NCBI GenBank assembly: GCA_005281725.1
Contig: SSBO01000012.1
Location: forward strand, 3,916,102-3,980,101
From: Wuchereria bancrofti
Lineage: Eukaryota > Nematoda > Chromadorea > Rhabditida > Onchocercidae
Direction: 5' to 3'
DNA length: 64,000 nt
The position numbers and the translations under genes are program-made. The notes beneath the pieces were generated by a model, which was not told the origin of the DNA, did not search any database, and saw only the letters and a program-made list of their open reading frames with translations. This document shows, piece by piece, positions 50,223 to 61,475 of this stretch (positions are counted from its first letter, which is position 1; each line of letters begins with the position of its first letter).

Positions 50223-51478
50223 TTCTGGAACAGTGCTTCTGTCTGGAAGATTCCCTCTTAACTTCCCTCTGCTTCCTTTTAATCGGTTTCTTGAAATAAG
50301 CTGCATGGGTGGCTATCCTTCAAAGTTTTGGTGAAAGCCGATGGAAAATAATTTGCTCAACAAATTGCACCCTCTGTGTTTTTGTGTGATGTAAGATTCG
50401 GTGATTGGTGCCACAGGTCTTATTCATTTCACTGTGGTCTAGAGTTTTCCCTTCATTTTTAATAAATGTCTGAAAAAGCTTCGGAGAATGCCTTTTATGA
50501 TAAGTTACATTAAAGGTTATTCGATAATGTAAAATACGAAATGTAAAACTTGTAACAGGAAGACACATAGAAATATAATAATGTGTATTTGAAGTGTCCT
50601 TTCATTTTTTCACTTGCTACTATGTACAGATTTTTCTTGTAGTGGTTTTATCTTGAAAACTGAAGCGTTCGAGAGTGTTGTCTCTGAACAAATATGGTGC
50701 TAATAAACTGGTTTAACGTAATATCGTACCCTCAAAGAAATGCTGAGACGAAACCGAGATAAATCTCGGTTAAAAATTAAAATACATGTCTCTCAGAAAG
50801 AGGATGTCGCAAGGGAGCAGAAATATGACAAAATGAACTTTGTAATTAATTTGTAGTTCAGATATCTACATGCCGGGTGCAGTCATCTTCATTTGCTGTA
50901 AATGGCCCCTTTGAGAATTCGTTTTAACCTTGAGGCAAGATGCGCATATGACTTATGAATAAGTATTTATGTATACAGTTATTAAAAAAGTAAACGCATA
51001 CCACATGCATGCTAATATGCAAAATGCAGAAAGGTAGAAGCATGAACTCGCCCTACGTGACATTACTAAATCTCACCCTAAGCCTAACTTTCAGCTTTTT
51101 ATTTGTTCCAAAAATCATCTGAGGGTAGATGATGAAGTGCCCCAGAAACATGACCAGTGAGAATGAGTCGTTTTCACTACGAAACGAATTAAGACTTAGC
51201 ACTTTTTCACGTCCTATAGAACTTTGAACATTGCTTATATCAAACAGGAAGAGGAGGGAGGGAAAGGAATAAGAAGATAATTGGAGCATGCTTATATAAT
51301 CTCTTTAGTAAAACTTTTAAGGAGATCAGTTTCGGGAAGCTGCAAAAGTCAATGGATGGTTCGGAAGTGATGATATGTGGACGGTTGGGATAGAGAGAGT
51401 TTGGTGTAGATTGGTTCTCATTTTCACTCGAGCGCTGTTTCTTTGCATTCCTGGTGCTTAGGAAGATATTCATTTTAG
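50223..51478 (+). other. 3' region of egl-19 and spacer
   Basis: AATAAA at 50461-50466 is a plausible polyadenylation signal about 240 bp after the stop; another AATAAA occurs at 50702-50707. The remainder up to the AIMP2 acceptor shows no gene. Confidence 0.5.
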
Positions 51479-51488
51479 GTCGTTGCAG

Positions 51489-53087
51489 ATGTATGCTATT
51501 AGACCGTATCTGAACTTTCACGAAAATATGCGTCCTCCTGACGTGATGTATCCAGTAAAGAATTATCATGCTGTTCTCCATACTAGTGGTATGTCACTTG
51601 ATCCTACCATTTCGAATTATATTATTATATTCACTGTGGTAGTTTTGCAGTTGCTGTATAACTTACTGGGATTCCGAAAGTTCATTCACAGTATTCAGAA
51701 CTTTTTGTGATCTCCACCTGTCGTATATAGAAAATCGATGGGGAATATTACAGGTGGTGTCAAATTTGCAATGGAAGAAAGTTTGAGGGAAATCATCAAC
51801 AGAAATCAGCTGAAACTCGTTGAACAGCTTACAGCGTTTATTGATCATTTGAATAAGGCATTAGTAAACTGTTCGTCTTCAATAAAAATTAAGACAACTT
51901 TTAAAGAGCCGAAGGCCATCCCTAGTATTTTGCAACAACAGTTTGCATTCAAAAAGGTGAACTTTATAACTCTAACTTTAACTGTCGCATTTTGACTAGC
52001 AAAACAAAATTTTCAGGAACTCACATGATTTACTTTCCAGGGTAAAGTCGGCACTTCATCAAAGGAGGGAATAGGTACATGCTATTCTCCAACACTAGCT
52101 GTTTTCAAAACCGTAAAATATCCCATAAGTACGATCACACTTGTTGGCGATATTGAAGAGCTGTGGTTGAAAAATTTAGCAAAAGTTACTACGGGAACTT
52201 CCATACTGTTTGAAGGATTAAATGATGGAATCAGTGCACCACGTTGTACTGTTAAACTGCAACCATCTAGTAGTAGTAAGTTGTAATTTCTTGTCTGTAC
52301 AAGCATATCAGCAGTGTTCGTCAGTGCGTAATACGGTGGTTTCTAACTGCTTACCTCATTTTTTATTACAAAGATGTGACTTGCATTTAAGGATTTGAGA
52401 ACTATGGGAATCTTTTTTTATATTAACAATGAAAAATAGAATTTTCAATAGAAAAACTACCTTTCTGATATTTGTTGAAGCAGGTTTTTTCCAAATTACC
52501 ATTTCTCTTCAGTTTTTCCAACTGGATGCCCTGCCGTGAATAGGGAAACAAATCTAATTTTTGAATGAGTCTTCGGATTTTCAAAAAAAGTAATTGTGTG
52601 TTATTCATTTGCTTTTAATGATGATTGAATTATGTAAATTTGTAGCTAAGTTGTATCAATACAATTTGTTGCCCATCTGTTAATACCTTATTTCACAGAC
52701 AAAAACTTCGTTGCCGAAATAAATGGTACGAAAGTGTCAGAGCATATCTCAGTTTGGAAGTTACTTGGTGCACTGACTTCTCTTTATCCAACAGCTTCGG
52801 AGCATGCAGATATTTGTACTCATATGGATTACTGGTTACTATTGATAGACGATGTGCTATTGAACAGAAGTAGTGAAAATAATTTATGTCGTCAAATGAG
52901 TACTGCTTTAAGTCATCACGATTATCTGGTTCCAAATGTTGCTGCAACGCTAGCTGATGTTCTCGCATATTCTGTTCTTAGAAAACAATCTTATTATGCA
53001 AATAATGTTGAGTTGTGGTTACTGCGTATGGATAAATTGTTCTGTAGATGTAATCGCACTTCCAATTTTGTAGTTGGTCTTACCTAA
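51489..53087 (+). CDS. AIMP2: AIMP2, scaffold of the multi-tRNA-synthetase complex
   Basis: Non-catalytic cytoplasmic scaffold that holds aminoacyl-tRNA synthetases together. Exons 51489-51588, 51754-51956, 52041-52275 and 52699-53087 join in frame to 308 residues; human AIMP2 has 320. The N-terminus MYAIRPYLNFHENMRPP and the following MYPVKNYH resemble the family's lysyl-tRNA-synthetase-binding start (MxMYxVKPY pattern). Residues about 35-65 form a predicted amphipathic helix (ESLREIINRNQLKLVEQL). The last exon is a GST-like C-terminal domain (SEHISVWKLLGAL, and LSHHDYLVPNVAATLADVLAYSVL with the conserved N-x(n)-AD). Acceptors TTTTAG (ending 51478) and TTGCAG (ending 51488) precede the ATG, suggesting spliced-leader addition. 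It lies 1.27 kb after egl-19 and 0.6 kb before MRPS25 on the same strand. Confidence 0.8.
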
Positions 53088-53684
53088 ATCTTATAATAGC
53101 GGTTGAATTCCGTTAAGTTTAGGAGCTCCATGACTATTAGCCATTGCTCTAGCTGTTGATTTGTTCTAAATGGCCTAAATCGTCAGTAATGTATTATTAT
53201 TTCGATTAAAGTTTCAATAATATACATTGTGAGTTTGACGTCATTTAGTCGCTACCACTGTTAATGAGATATCTTTGCTAAGATCTGCACGAGATTTTCT
53301 AATATTTATTAAGAAATAGAAAAAATTATTTCAGCACTGTCCAGTTATTTGTTTCATATATTGTTTCATAACTTCTTTATACATGTTATTTAAAAAAAAA
53401 ATTGCTATCAGCTGATATAAGTAAACGGGTTATACGAATACGGAAATGTTTTTCAGTTCCTGGCATTTTTGTAGAAAAAACTGCCATATGAAAGTTTCGT
53501 AACTTGGGATCTACATTGAATAGCATATCGTGACTTAACTATAGTAACAGAATACGATTGAAGGTTCTTCATGTTGCAGAGCAAAATTTACTATATTGCA
53601 ATTTAGAGACTGTGTGTGCAGTACTAACGTTCTCGAGTGCTTGCCTGGACGGTGCTAGAAGCGCTTTAGTTCCCTCTTTCTCTG
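53088..53684 (+). other. AIMP2-MRPS25 intergenic region
   Basis: 597 bp, A/T-rich, with no other coding signal. Short enough for either a close pair with separate promoters or a nematode operon. Confidence 0.5.
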
Positions 53685-54613
53685 ATGTCATTTAAGCTTG
53701 GCACGGTACCATTAAGGCGTACGTATCTATATCTCCAACAAGGTACAATACAATTCAGGGACCGTGTAAAGGTTGGTTTTCTTCATTTTAAATTACTTAA
53801 GCAAATACATTTGTATGTTCAGTGCAAAGTTTATGAGGGATTCCTGTCATCTCGGAATGCTCACTTTATCATTTTACCAGTATTTTGTTTGTGGATCTGC
53901 GTGTTTTCAGATATTTGCTATCGGTTATAAGCAGTTTCCACGAGATGACATACGACATAAGGGTGTTATAGAATTTGTTTTCTGGCACTGGGCTCAATTG
54001 CAGTACAATAATCCATACGTTCAGTTGGTGCGGTTCACGAACATTAGCGTTGTGCCCTTTGGGAAGGCTTTCTTAGGTCAATTTTAAGAACTTCCCTCAA
54101 TTTTTGTGGGATCATTGTTTTTGAAAACATGGTTTCCCATGAAATGACATTATATACTACTATCAAATCTAAAGAGTATTCGTATTTCTAATTTCTTTTT
54201 TATTGCATTCTTTGTTATTACATGCAGTGGGCTGCCTGCGATAGTGAATTACGTAACCTAATATTGTTGTATTTGACACTGTGATAAGAACAGGAAGATT
54301 AAGGAAGAACTCATCAGAATTGTGCTTCTGAGAGAAATGGAGTATTGCAGATGATGGTCGTGAAGTGTTGTTCGATTTAGAAGGCAAAACCCGCGAGGAA
54401 ATTGAGGAAATGTTTCGGACAACGTTGGGTAAAACGAAAGTTTCGTTGAGGCGAGAACGTTTAGAGAAAATGTTGAGGACTGACCAGGCATTATTTGGGA
54501 GGAATTGTAAGAGGGAATGTATTTGTGAAGTACAAGGCCAGCATCCATGTACCTCACTGCTTTATGCTCCTGATTACATGAAAGGGAAATGGCGGTGGAA
54601 TCATAATATCTAG
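53685..54613 (+). CDS. MRPS25: Mitochondrial small-subunit ribosomal protein mS25
   Basis: Component of the mitochondrial 28S ribosomal subunit, acting in the matrix. Exons 53685-53771, 53911-54076 and 54351-54613 join in frame to 171 residues; the human protein has 173. Family landmarks are the N-terminus with PLRRTYLYLQQG and FRDRVK, QLQYNNPYVQLVRF in the middle (the thioredoxin-like L51/S25/CI-B8 domain), and the C-terminal RECICEVQGQHPCTSL with its conserved cysteines. A CTTTAG ending at 53669 lies 15 bases before the ATG and could be a trans-splice acceptor. AATAAA at 54928 may be the polyadenylation signal, although it is 310 bp past the stop. Same orientation as AIMP2, with a 597 bp gap. 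Confidence 0.93.
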
Positions 54614-56602
54614 AAATTAATCTTTTTGCACTCTGCAATTTATGTGAGTCCAGCTTTTGTTCTGTTACGATAATCTTTGGATTTTAGGGATAACAAGACT
54701 ATCTATTAGAAAGGCAAAATAATTTGATGAAGCATTGAGTTAATTCATTATTGCTGAACTTCCAGTTACCTCGTGACCGATAAATTCATGGAAATATTGT
54801 TGCCTCAACAGCTTGAACTATAAGTAAATTACACACAAAAATGCAAGCACTGTATTGTGAAAGCGATTTCCTCATCCAGAGTTTGTAAGGATTGGAATTA
54901 TGTGATGATTTATCGAATATCCTGAGAAATAAAAAATTATTTTACATTACTTGTAAAAAGTCTGCTATGCCATTTTTCCGGATGTCTCCGTTACTTTTTG
55001 TTATCAAATGAACCATGAAGGAGTAACTCCTGTTCCACCAAGACAAGAAGAAATTAGAAACAAAACAGGACATTCCACCAGGTGTTGCTAAAATCCCAAC
55101 GGTGTGGATTATCACTGCTGCAGTCTTTTCAGAGGTTTTTACTTTGGTTGAATGTCTTGTTTCTAATTTATGTTATCTAATTTTGAACTAAAAAGATCCT
55201 ATAGATAAGGGTGACCATCAATGCGCAGCTTACCACTGTTTGTATGATGTGGAGTAATGTTATTGAACGCTGCCTCGACGGTATTTCTTTATCTATCAAG
55301 AGTTTTTCCCAATTCATTTCCACTAATGAACAAATAAAGAGTATGATTTACTTACGTACAGTAGGACGTGAATAACTATCCATCAATTAAATTTAAGAAT
55401 AATCCATAAGCCTTACGAAAAACCGTGAAGCTTATGGGTTAGGTACGGAAAGCCATAAGGCTTATGGATTATTCTTAAACTTAGTTTATGGATACCTATG
55501 CACACTCTATCGTACGATCACCTGACTTCCAAAAGCCGATTCCGAACAGAGTATTGTGGCGTTCAAAGACAGTCAGACCAACCGAAGGAACTTTTCTTGC
55601 TGGGGTAAGTTTCTATGCTTATATATGTAAGAATCTCGAGAAAAGCCTAGAAGACGTTACCATCCATCAGTTTCTTGTCACCAAACTTCCGATAACGCTT
55701 GACCACTGTCAGGTGACTCTAAGAATGATTATGCGCTAATAAAATGAGGCTTAGCGAATGTAAGAAAATGGCTCCATGTATTATGCAAATTTAGGAGTGC
55801 TGTATTGCTTTCTAAGCAATTCCAGTATTGGCGAAAACCAAATAGATACTGGTGATTAAGTTTGGGTTAATTTGTCCAGTACTGAGAAGCAGAAGATGAA
55901 AGCTTATGCATGCATACATACCGCTATTTGCTTAGGCATTGTTCTTATTCATTTCTATCCCTGAAATCTTAAGTATGAAGTGACTAATCATTTGTTTTTT
56001 AATATTGTTAAAGGAATCTTTATTGAATATTTTAACTTTGGTGAATTTTTAAATCAATTAGGTTTCTGGGGAAATCAGTTGGAAATACTTTTTTGTAAAT
56101 GCTGTCATAACCTGCCACTTCATAATTTGACTTCTTGAGGTAATGCGTGGTATGTTAATGATCAGTTTCACGTTGTCAAGCCTATTTAAAAGCTTTCCAA
56201 GTTTTTTTTCATTATGGTTGTTTAAGCTTTATGTGGAAGAGTTTAGCAAATTTTAAAAAAGTGAATACTTAATTTGATATAGGTCTAGAGAGAGACTGAA
56301 TTGTCAGTTTTTCATTTTAACGAAATTTACACTTTGGATTCGCTATCCGAAAGTAGGGATGTTTCTGGTTCTCTTTATGTATAGATTACTTTTCTTTCCT
56401 TTTTTGATACAGTGGTCACTTTTTCTTGTTTGTCAATATGATTTCCTGATGCTTACTTGTGCATTACAAATGTTTTTTGATTGTTTGGTTTCTGATATTA
56501 TCTAGAAAAAACTTCCAGAATTTTGTTGAGCGGAAAAAGTCGTTTCATATTCAAAAGTTCCTTTATTTATACTTGACTGAAAGCATACCCATTTTTTACG
56601 TT
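54614..56602. other. MRPS25-ABHD14 intergenic region
   Basis: Contains a perfect inverted repeat (55392-55479, listed separately) and short open frames without recognisable features. No gene called. Confidence 0.5.
55392..55479. repeat. Fold-back element with perfect 24 bp arms
   Basis: Arms 55392-55415 and 55456-55479 are exact complements around a 40-base loop. Each arm contains an ATAAGCC/GGCTTAT word, and the loop carries a third related word (GCTTATGGG), so several alternative stems are possible. Could be a miniature transposon remnant or a structured transcript. Confidence 0.88.
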
Positions 56603-57879
56603 ATGAATGTGAGATCACCGGCTGTTGGTCAAGTGGAACCAAATTTAATTTTTTATTTTAAAGCATCGTTTCACTGTTATGTACAGGTTAACACAAAAGT
56701 CACCTAGGAACAAAATTTTTAAAAATTTTTTACTTATGGCGGTTCCACTATTCCTCAGAAATATTGATCTTTCTAGGGATACGAAATATTTTTCCGAGAA
56801 ACGATCCCCCCTCAAGAAGTAATTTATAAAGGAACAATTCTGTTAATTCATGGCCAGTCATTTTCATCATCAACATGGTTGGAAAATTCCACGATGCAGG
56901 TCATTTTGAGATATTGGATTCTTGATGACTTTTCTTACATTTTTTTGTTATTTCTAAATGTCTTAAGCTTCTTAAAAGCAATTTATTTTTATGAATAAGT
57001 TGGAAAATTATATATTAATAGAGCTTATAATTTTCTTTCAGATATTCTCTGCTGCTGGATACAGATGTTTAGCGTTTGATATGCCTGGTTGTGGTAAAAC
57101 TGGTGGACCTACAGTTTCGGATTCAAAAAAAGCTGAAATAATTCCTCTCGCTATGCATGCCCTTGAGCTTGAAACTGTAATTTTTTCTCCTTGAAGAAAG
57201 GGGAGGGGAATATTATGATCAAAAATATTTACTGACAAGTTTTTTCTGCTCTCTTCAACCAAGTTAGGCTGTTTTGGTTTAGGCTCTTCGAAGAATAGTT
57301 TTTATAAATGCTATAATAGATCGAATTGCTTTTATCCAGTTTATCTCTTTCTTGTTATTACAGGTCATAATTATTGGACATAGTATGGCCGGACAGTATA
57401 TCGTTCCATTGCTTGGAACAAGTCGGATAACTTGCGTTGTTGCAGTTGCACTGTCAAACACAAATGTAATGCCAACAACCCCCGAAAGTATTAGCACGTC
57501 AGTGCTGGTAATTTGGGGTGAAAGTGACACCAGTCTAGGACCTAGTGCAGCCTCTAGTCTCAGCAGGTTACCCAATTCCAAGTAAGTTTTTTTTTCTTCT
57601 GAAAATTTGCACATTTGTTTGTCGAATCAAAGCTTTTAAAATATTTCTTTCTCTCTTTATCTGTGTATTTTCTACTTTCATCTAAGTACACGTGAAATTA
57701 AGTCTTCGGCGCAGTTTTTCTGATGATAAATATAATCATTTTGTTTTAATCTTTTTTTCAGGCTTTTGAGAATACCGTCAGCAGGACATGCTTGTTACCT
57801 CAGTAATCCAGTTGCATTTCAGTCAGCTTGTCTTAATTTTTTTGAAACGATGGAATCCTTCGCTAATCCTTCATTGTAA
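56603..57879 (+). CDS. ABHD14: ABHD14-type alpha/beta hydrolase
   Basis: Small serine hydrolase-fold protein of the ABHD14 family. The human B form (210 aa) is reported to act as a lysine deacetylase; the substrate here is unknown. Exons 56603-56686, 56777-56899, 57042-57176, 57364-57581 and 57762-57879 join in frame to 225 residues. Motifs in order: IFFRETIPP, the oxyanion-side LLIHGQSFSSSTW, GYRCLAFDMPGCGKT, the nucleophile elbow GHSMAG (Ser), VIWGESDTSLGP (acid, Asp), and PSAGHACYLS (His). The triad is thus intact. Human ABHD14B has a variant elbow (SPSLSG), while the worm form keeps the classical G-x-S-x-G. The first exon (MNVRSPAVGQVEP) is supported only by phase and donor; its hydrophobic end could be wrong. 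A polyadenylation signal AATAAA lies at 58036-58041. Confidence 0.88.
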
Positions 57880-60800
57880 TATCTTTCCCTATTTTCTTTT
57901 TTCCTTTTTTTGCAGTTTTCTGTATAAATGTTTTGAAACTTGAATTCGTGTGGATATATTTCATCAGTGAACAGCTCTGTTGTGTTAGTGCCCAATTAAT
58001 GTTTGTGCGTGTGAGTTCTGTCGCTTTACTGTATAAATAAATCGGTTCATTTGTGTGTGTTTATTATATGTATGTAATGTTTTTCTGTTTCAAAGAAACA
58101 AGTCAAAGAGAAAGGTCACGATCTCTCACTATGGTATTTAAAAACTTAAACATTTTTATGGCTGTGAGCATTACATAACCATCTGCTGACAAAAATTTAA
58201 AGAAATCGATGAAGTGAACTGTGCATCGATGTGTGAGGCTTGGGCGCTATGATGGAAAGAGGCTGATTAAGATGGTTAAACTTGATGAGTTTGATAGAAG
58301 GAAATGAGATTCTAGAGCGTTGTTTGTTGAGTCGCTGAATTCGTTAACACAACGCATGAAGGCCAGGATTTCTTAATGGAGTAAGGCGAAATTCAGCTTG
58401 TATTAATGTTTCCTAAAATTGAGGAAGACTTTAGGGGAAGATTTGGATGAATTAGGACAGCAAATTATTTACTTAAATCATTGACTAGAAACTGATAGAA
58501 GTTCTCAACTAGCGGTAAAGAATGGTTTTTTTTTTTAAAGTGATAAACAACTCAGCTTAGAAGAAGCATTTTAAAATGTTGAATTGAATGGAATAATTGA
58601 ATTGGAATAGCCAAAAGGGATACATCATCGCTGAGGCATTTTCTCCTTTTCCTTGCTGCTTGGGCTTGCCACCTCTCGCGCCTACTGCACATAGATTTTT
58701 CTTCCTCTCCTCCGATCCGTTACTACTTAATCCTTTGCATTCTCTGAATTTTCTAATTTCCATACTTTACCCAAGTAAATATCTTCAGAAGATGGTGTTG
58801 GCACTGGATCATGCTTTCTATCTGTGAATGACCTCCAGAAAGGTACAGATTTGAATAATTTGTACCGCCAAAAAGAAATAAGTGCTCGAAATAGGAATTT
58901 GAATTCTGCCTCCGTCCTCTTTCATAAAATAAAACACCTACTTCTTTTGAGCGTTTTAATGTTTATCCACTTGTGTATGATACATATGAGTGCACTATTT
59001 TCCATCATTATCTGATCTGGTCAGTGGTACTTTGAAAACAAACAGTATGGATTCATTCATATATAGAAGGGATATGAATAACTGGACAGTGGATGAGATT
59101 CACGATAGAAAAAATGAGGGAAAGAAAGAAGAGCTGAATAAAAGAAAGAAGGCGGAGCTGTGCTTTGGAAGGACTAGCTCAAGCTTCACCTCATTAGAGT
59201 CCCTTTTCTTTGGGATGTAGAAGCGTGCCTTCAGTTAGAGCATCAATGGACAGGACGCGATGAGTATTTCATTTACCTCCATCATACCATCTTCCTTTCC
59301 TAAGTCATTCCAGAAATTTTCCACTCACCGATTTTGTTCATCCAATTCTCAACATTTCAATGAACATTCATCATATTGCCATAAAAATATCTCTGCACCT
59401 TAAATAGAACAATCTTTTCATTCCTTCCTAAAGATTATTCAGATTTAAAGATTCAGTCAATCAGTGTCACTTCTCCTTCCATTCCTTTTAATACTTCAAT
59501 TGATACAAATAGTTAGTGCATAATCTATTAGTTCTCTGGCAGTATTGCGTGAAAAATTGAACGGAATATTTTCAACTACACTACATTTTATATAATTGCA
59601 ATTGCTAATCTAAAAATTCCCATGAATTTCAATCCTCCAAGTTCTCTTACTGAATTTCCAGTGAATTCTCAAAACACATTTCAGGTTCTTTCTTCGCTCG
59701 TACTGTAAAGGCTTGAAGTTTTACCACAAAACCAGTAACATTACGTTATTGCATTTATTTTCCAAATATTTTCATGTTTTCAAAAAAAAGAAATGTATGC
59801 TTCAAATTTCCCTGTAAGTTGCGTAGTGACGATTTAGCAAAAAAAAAGACAAAGAAATGCTTGAATCGGACTAATTACATCCTTGTTTTTCACTTTATAT
59901 TATTCAGTAAATAAAAAATTCTCCTTTGTTTCTAAACACACAATTCAGAAATTTCTCTTCGTCGATTTTTTTTTTCCTCATGTATCCAAGCAACTGATCA
60001 ATTTCCCTTTCGGTATGAATTGTTTATCCTGAGCCATTATCGTTTTTCATCGTCGAAGGAACGAAATGGTCTCATATACCACTCAAATTCACGTAAACAT
60101 TTTACATGAGAATCGAAACAGTATTTATTCGTTTTGTTTTTAACTTGTAGAATTTAATTACCTTTTTTCATATTTGAAAGATTAATTCCTCAATGACTAA
60201 ATGTTGTTGCTTTGTATAAATTGAGATGAAAACTTTCATTTATTATAAATAATATACTCATCAATGGTGTCAACTATCATTTGGAACAGCACAACATAAT
60301 TTGACAAATTTAGTTTTATATTTAATACGTTGATGATGTATGCTGTTGTAGAAGTGAAAAGTTTTGTTAAAAGCAACGGATATGGCATTCTTTTAAATGT
60401 CTACCATTAAAATAATTAATGCTTAACAATATTTGTTGAATTCCAATGTTTTAAGACTAAAATCGGATTTTTTTCTCAAACTTAGATAATAGGAGATAGA
60501 AAAAGGAGGACGAAGGGATATTTTTCTATTTTCAATTTTTGGAACGTGATCTACAGGAAGGATATGGAATTGTTAGCCAGTAATTATTTTGACAACAATT
60601 ACGGACTTTTTAATGAGCTCAGAACTATCCTTCATGTCTTCCTTTTTTTAAACTTAAAAAGAGGCATGGATAATCAAGAATTCATGAAGTCCGTGTGCTT
60701 TAACCATTGGATGCAAAAATGTTGAATAAAAAGGTTTTGAAGCTGATAAAAAGGCGGGTTTCAATAGAACTGATTGTTTGCCTTTAAATGTTTATAGAGT

Positions 60801-61276
60801 CACATCACGCTAGCTTCAATCTTCTTGAGTATAAGAGGAATATAAATTAAGTGCATGTGTGTATGCTAAGTGCAAATTGGGCATACTGAAGACAAAATTG
60901 AACCAGTTCAAAAGTACCGAATAATTTTACATCATTTTTTTCCAATTAAGAATGCTAGGGAAATTTGGAGTTGCGAGCTTGTAGTTACTGAATTAACTGA
61001 CATTAGCAGATGATCTGTCAAACACAAGTTTCAATAATTTTCAGACGTTTTGTATTCCCGTGATTTTTGAAGCTATTGCTTGCTCATTTATAAATGGTTA
61101 ATTATTTTCAGGAGTGATTTGTTTGATAGTTCTTCTCTTTAAAAATATAAATGAAATCGAAAATTGTTAAGTCTATTATCTGGATTTACGATAAATCAGT
61201 TTTAGAATCCGAAAAGAAATCTGTGCCAGGAAAAATGAAAGAATCACATCAAACTGGTGGTGTTCCCGATTGTCAG
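57880..61276. other. ABHD14 3' region and upstream region of the choline transporter
   Basis: 3.4 kb with no recognised gene. Scattered plus-strand frames (for example near 58600-59220) lack domain features. Cis-elements for cholinergic expression may lie here but were not identified. Confidence 0.5.
58036..58041 (+). terminator. Polyadenylation signal of the ABHD14 gene
   Basis: AATAAA 157 bp after the stop codon, the first canonical hexamer downstream. Confidence 0.5.
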
Positions 61277-61291
61277 TACTAAATTAAAAAA

Positions 61292-61475
61292 ATGATTGAT
61301 TACTTGGGCGTTGTAGCTATTGTATTCTTTTACTTGCTAATTCTTGTTGTCGGCATTTGGGCTGGCCGAAAAGCGAAAGATGTCAACTCAATGTCCATTG
61401 ATGGTGAGCAAACTGAAGAGGTTATGCTGGCAGGCCGAAATATTGGTACTTTAGTAGGTATCTTCACGATGACTG
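61292..61475 (+). CDS. cho-1: High-affinity choline transporter, first coding exon (partial)
   Basis: Sodium-coupled transporter (SLC5A7/CHT1 family) that returns choline to cholinergic nerve terminals for acetylcholine synthesis. The exon encodes 61 residues plus one base. A first membrane helix ([19 protein letters not shown]) is followed by the basic loop RKAKD and by [18 protein letters not shown], matching the start of TM2 in CHT1 (family pattern GGRDIGLLVGGFTMT). The donor is ACTG/GTAAAC at 61475. An acceptor TGTCAG ending at 61276 lies 15 bases before the ATG, probably a spliced-leader site. No second exon is visible before the right edge, so the first intron exceeds 2.5 kb. Confidence 0.9.

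Noticed and set aside
54258..54638. 126-codon minus-strand frame
   Set aside because: Antisense shadow of MRPS25 exon 3.
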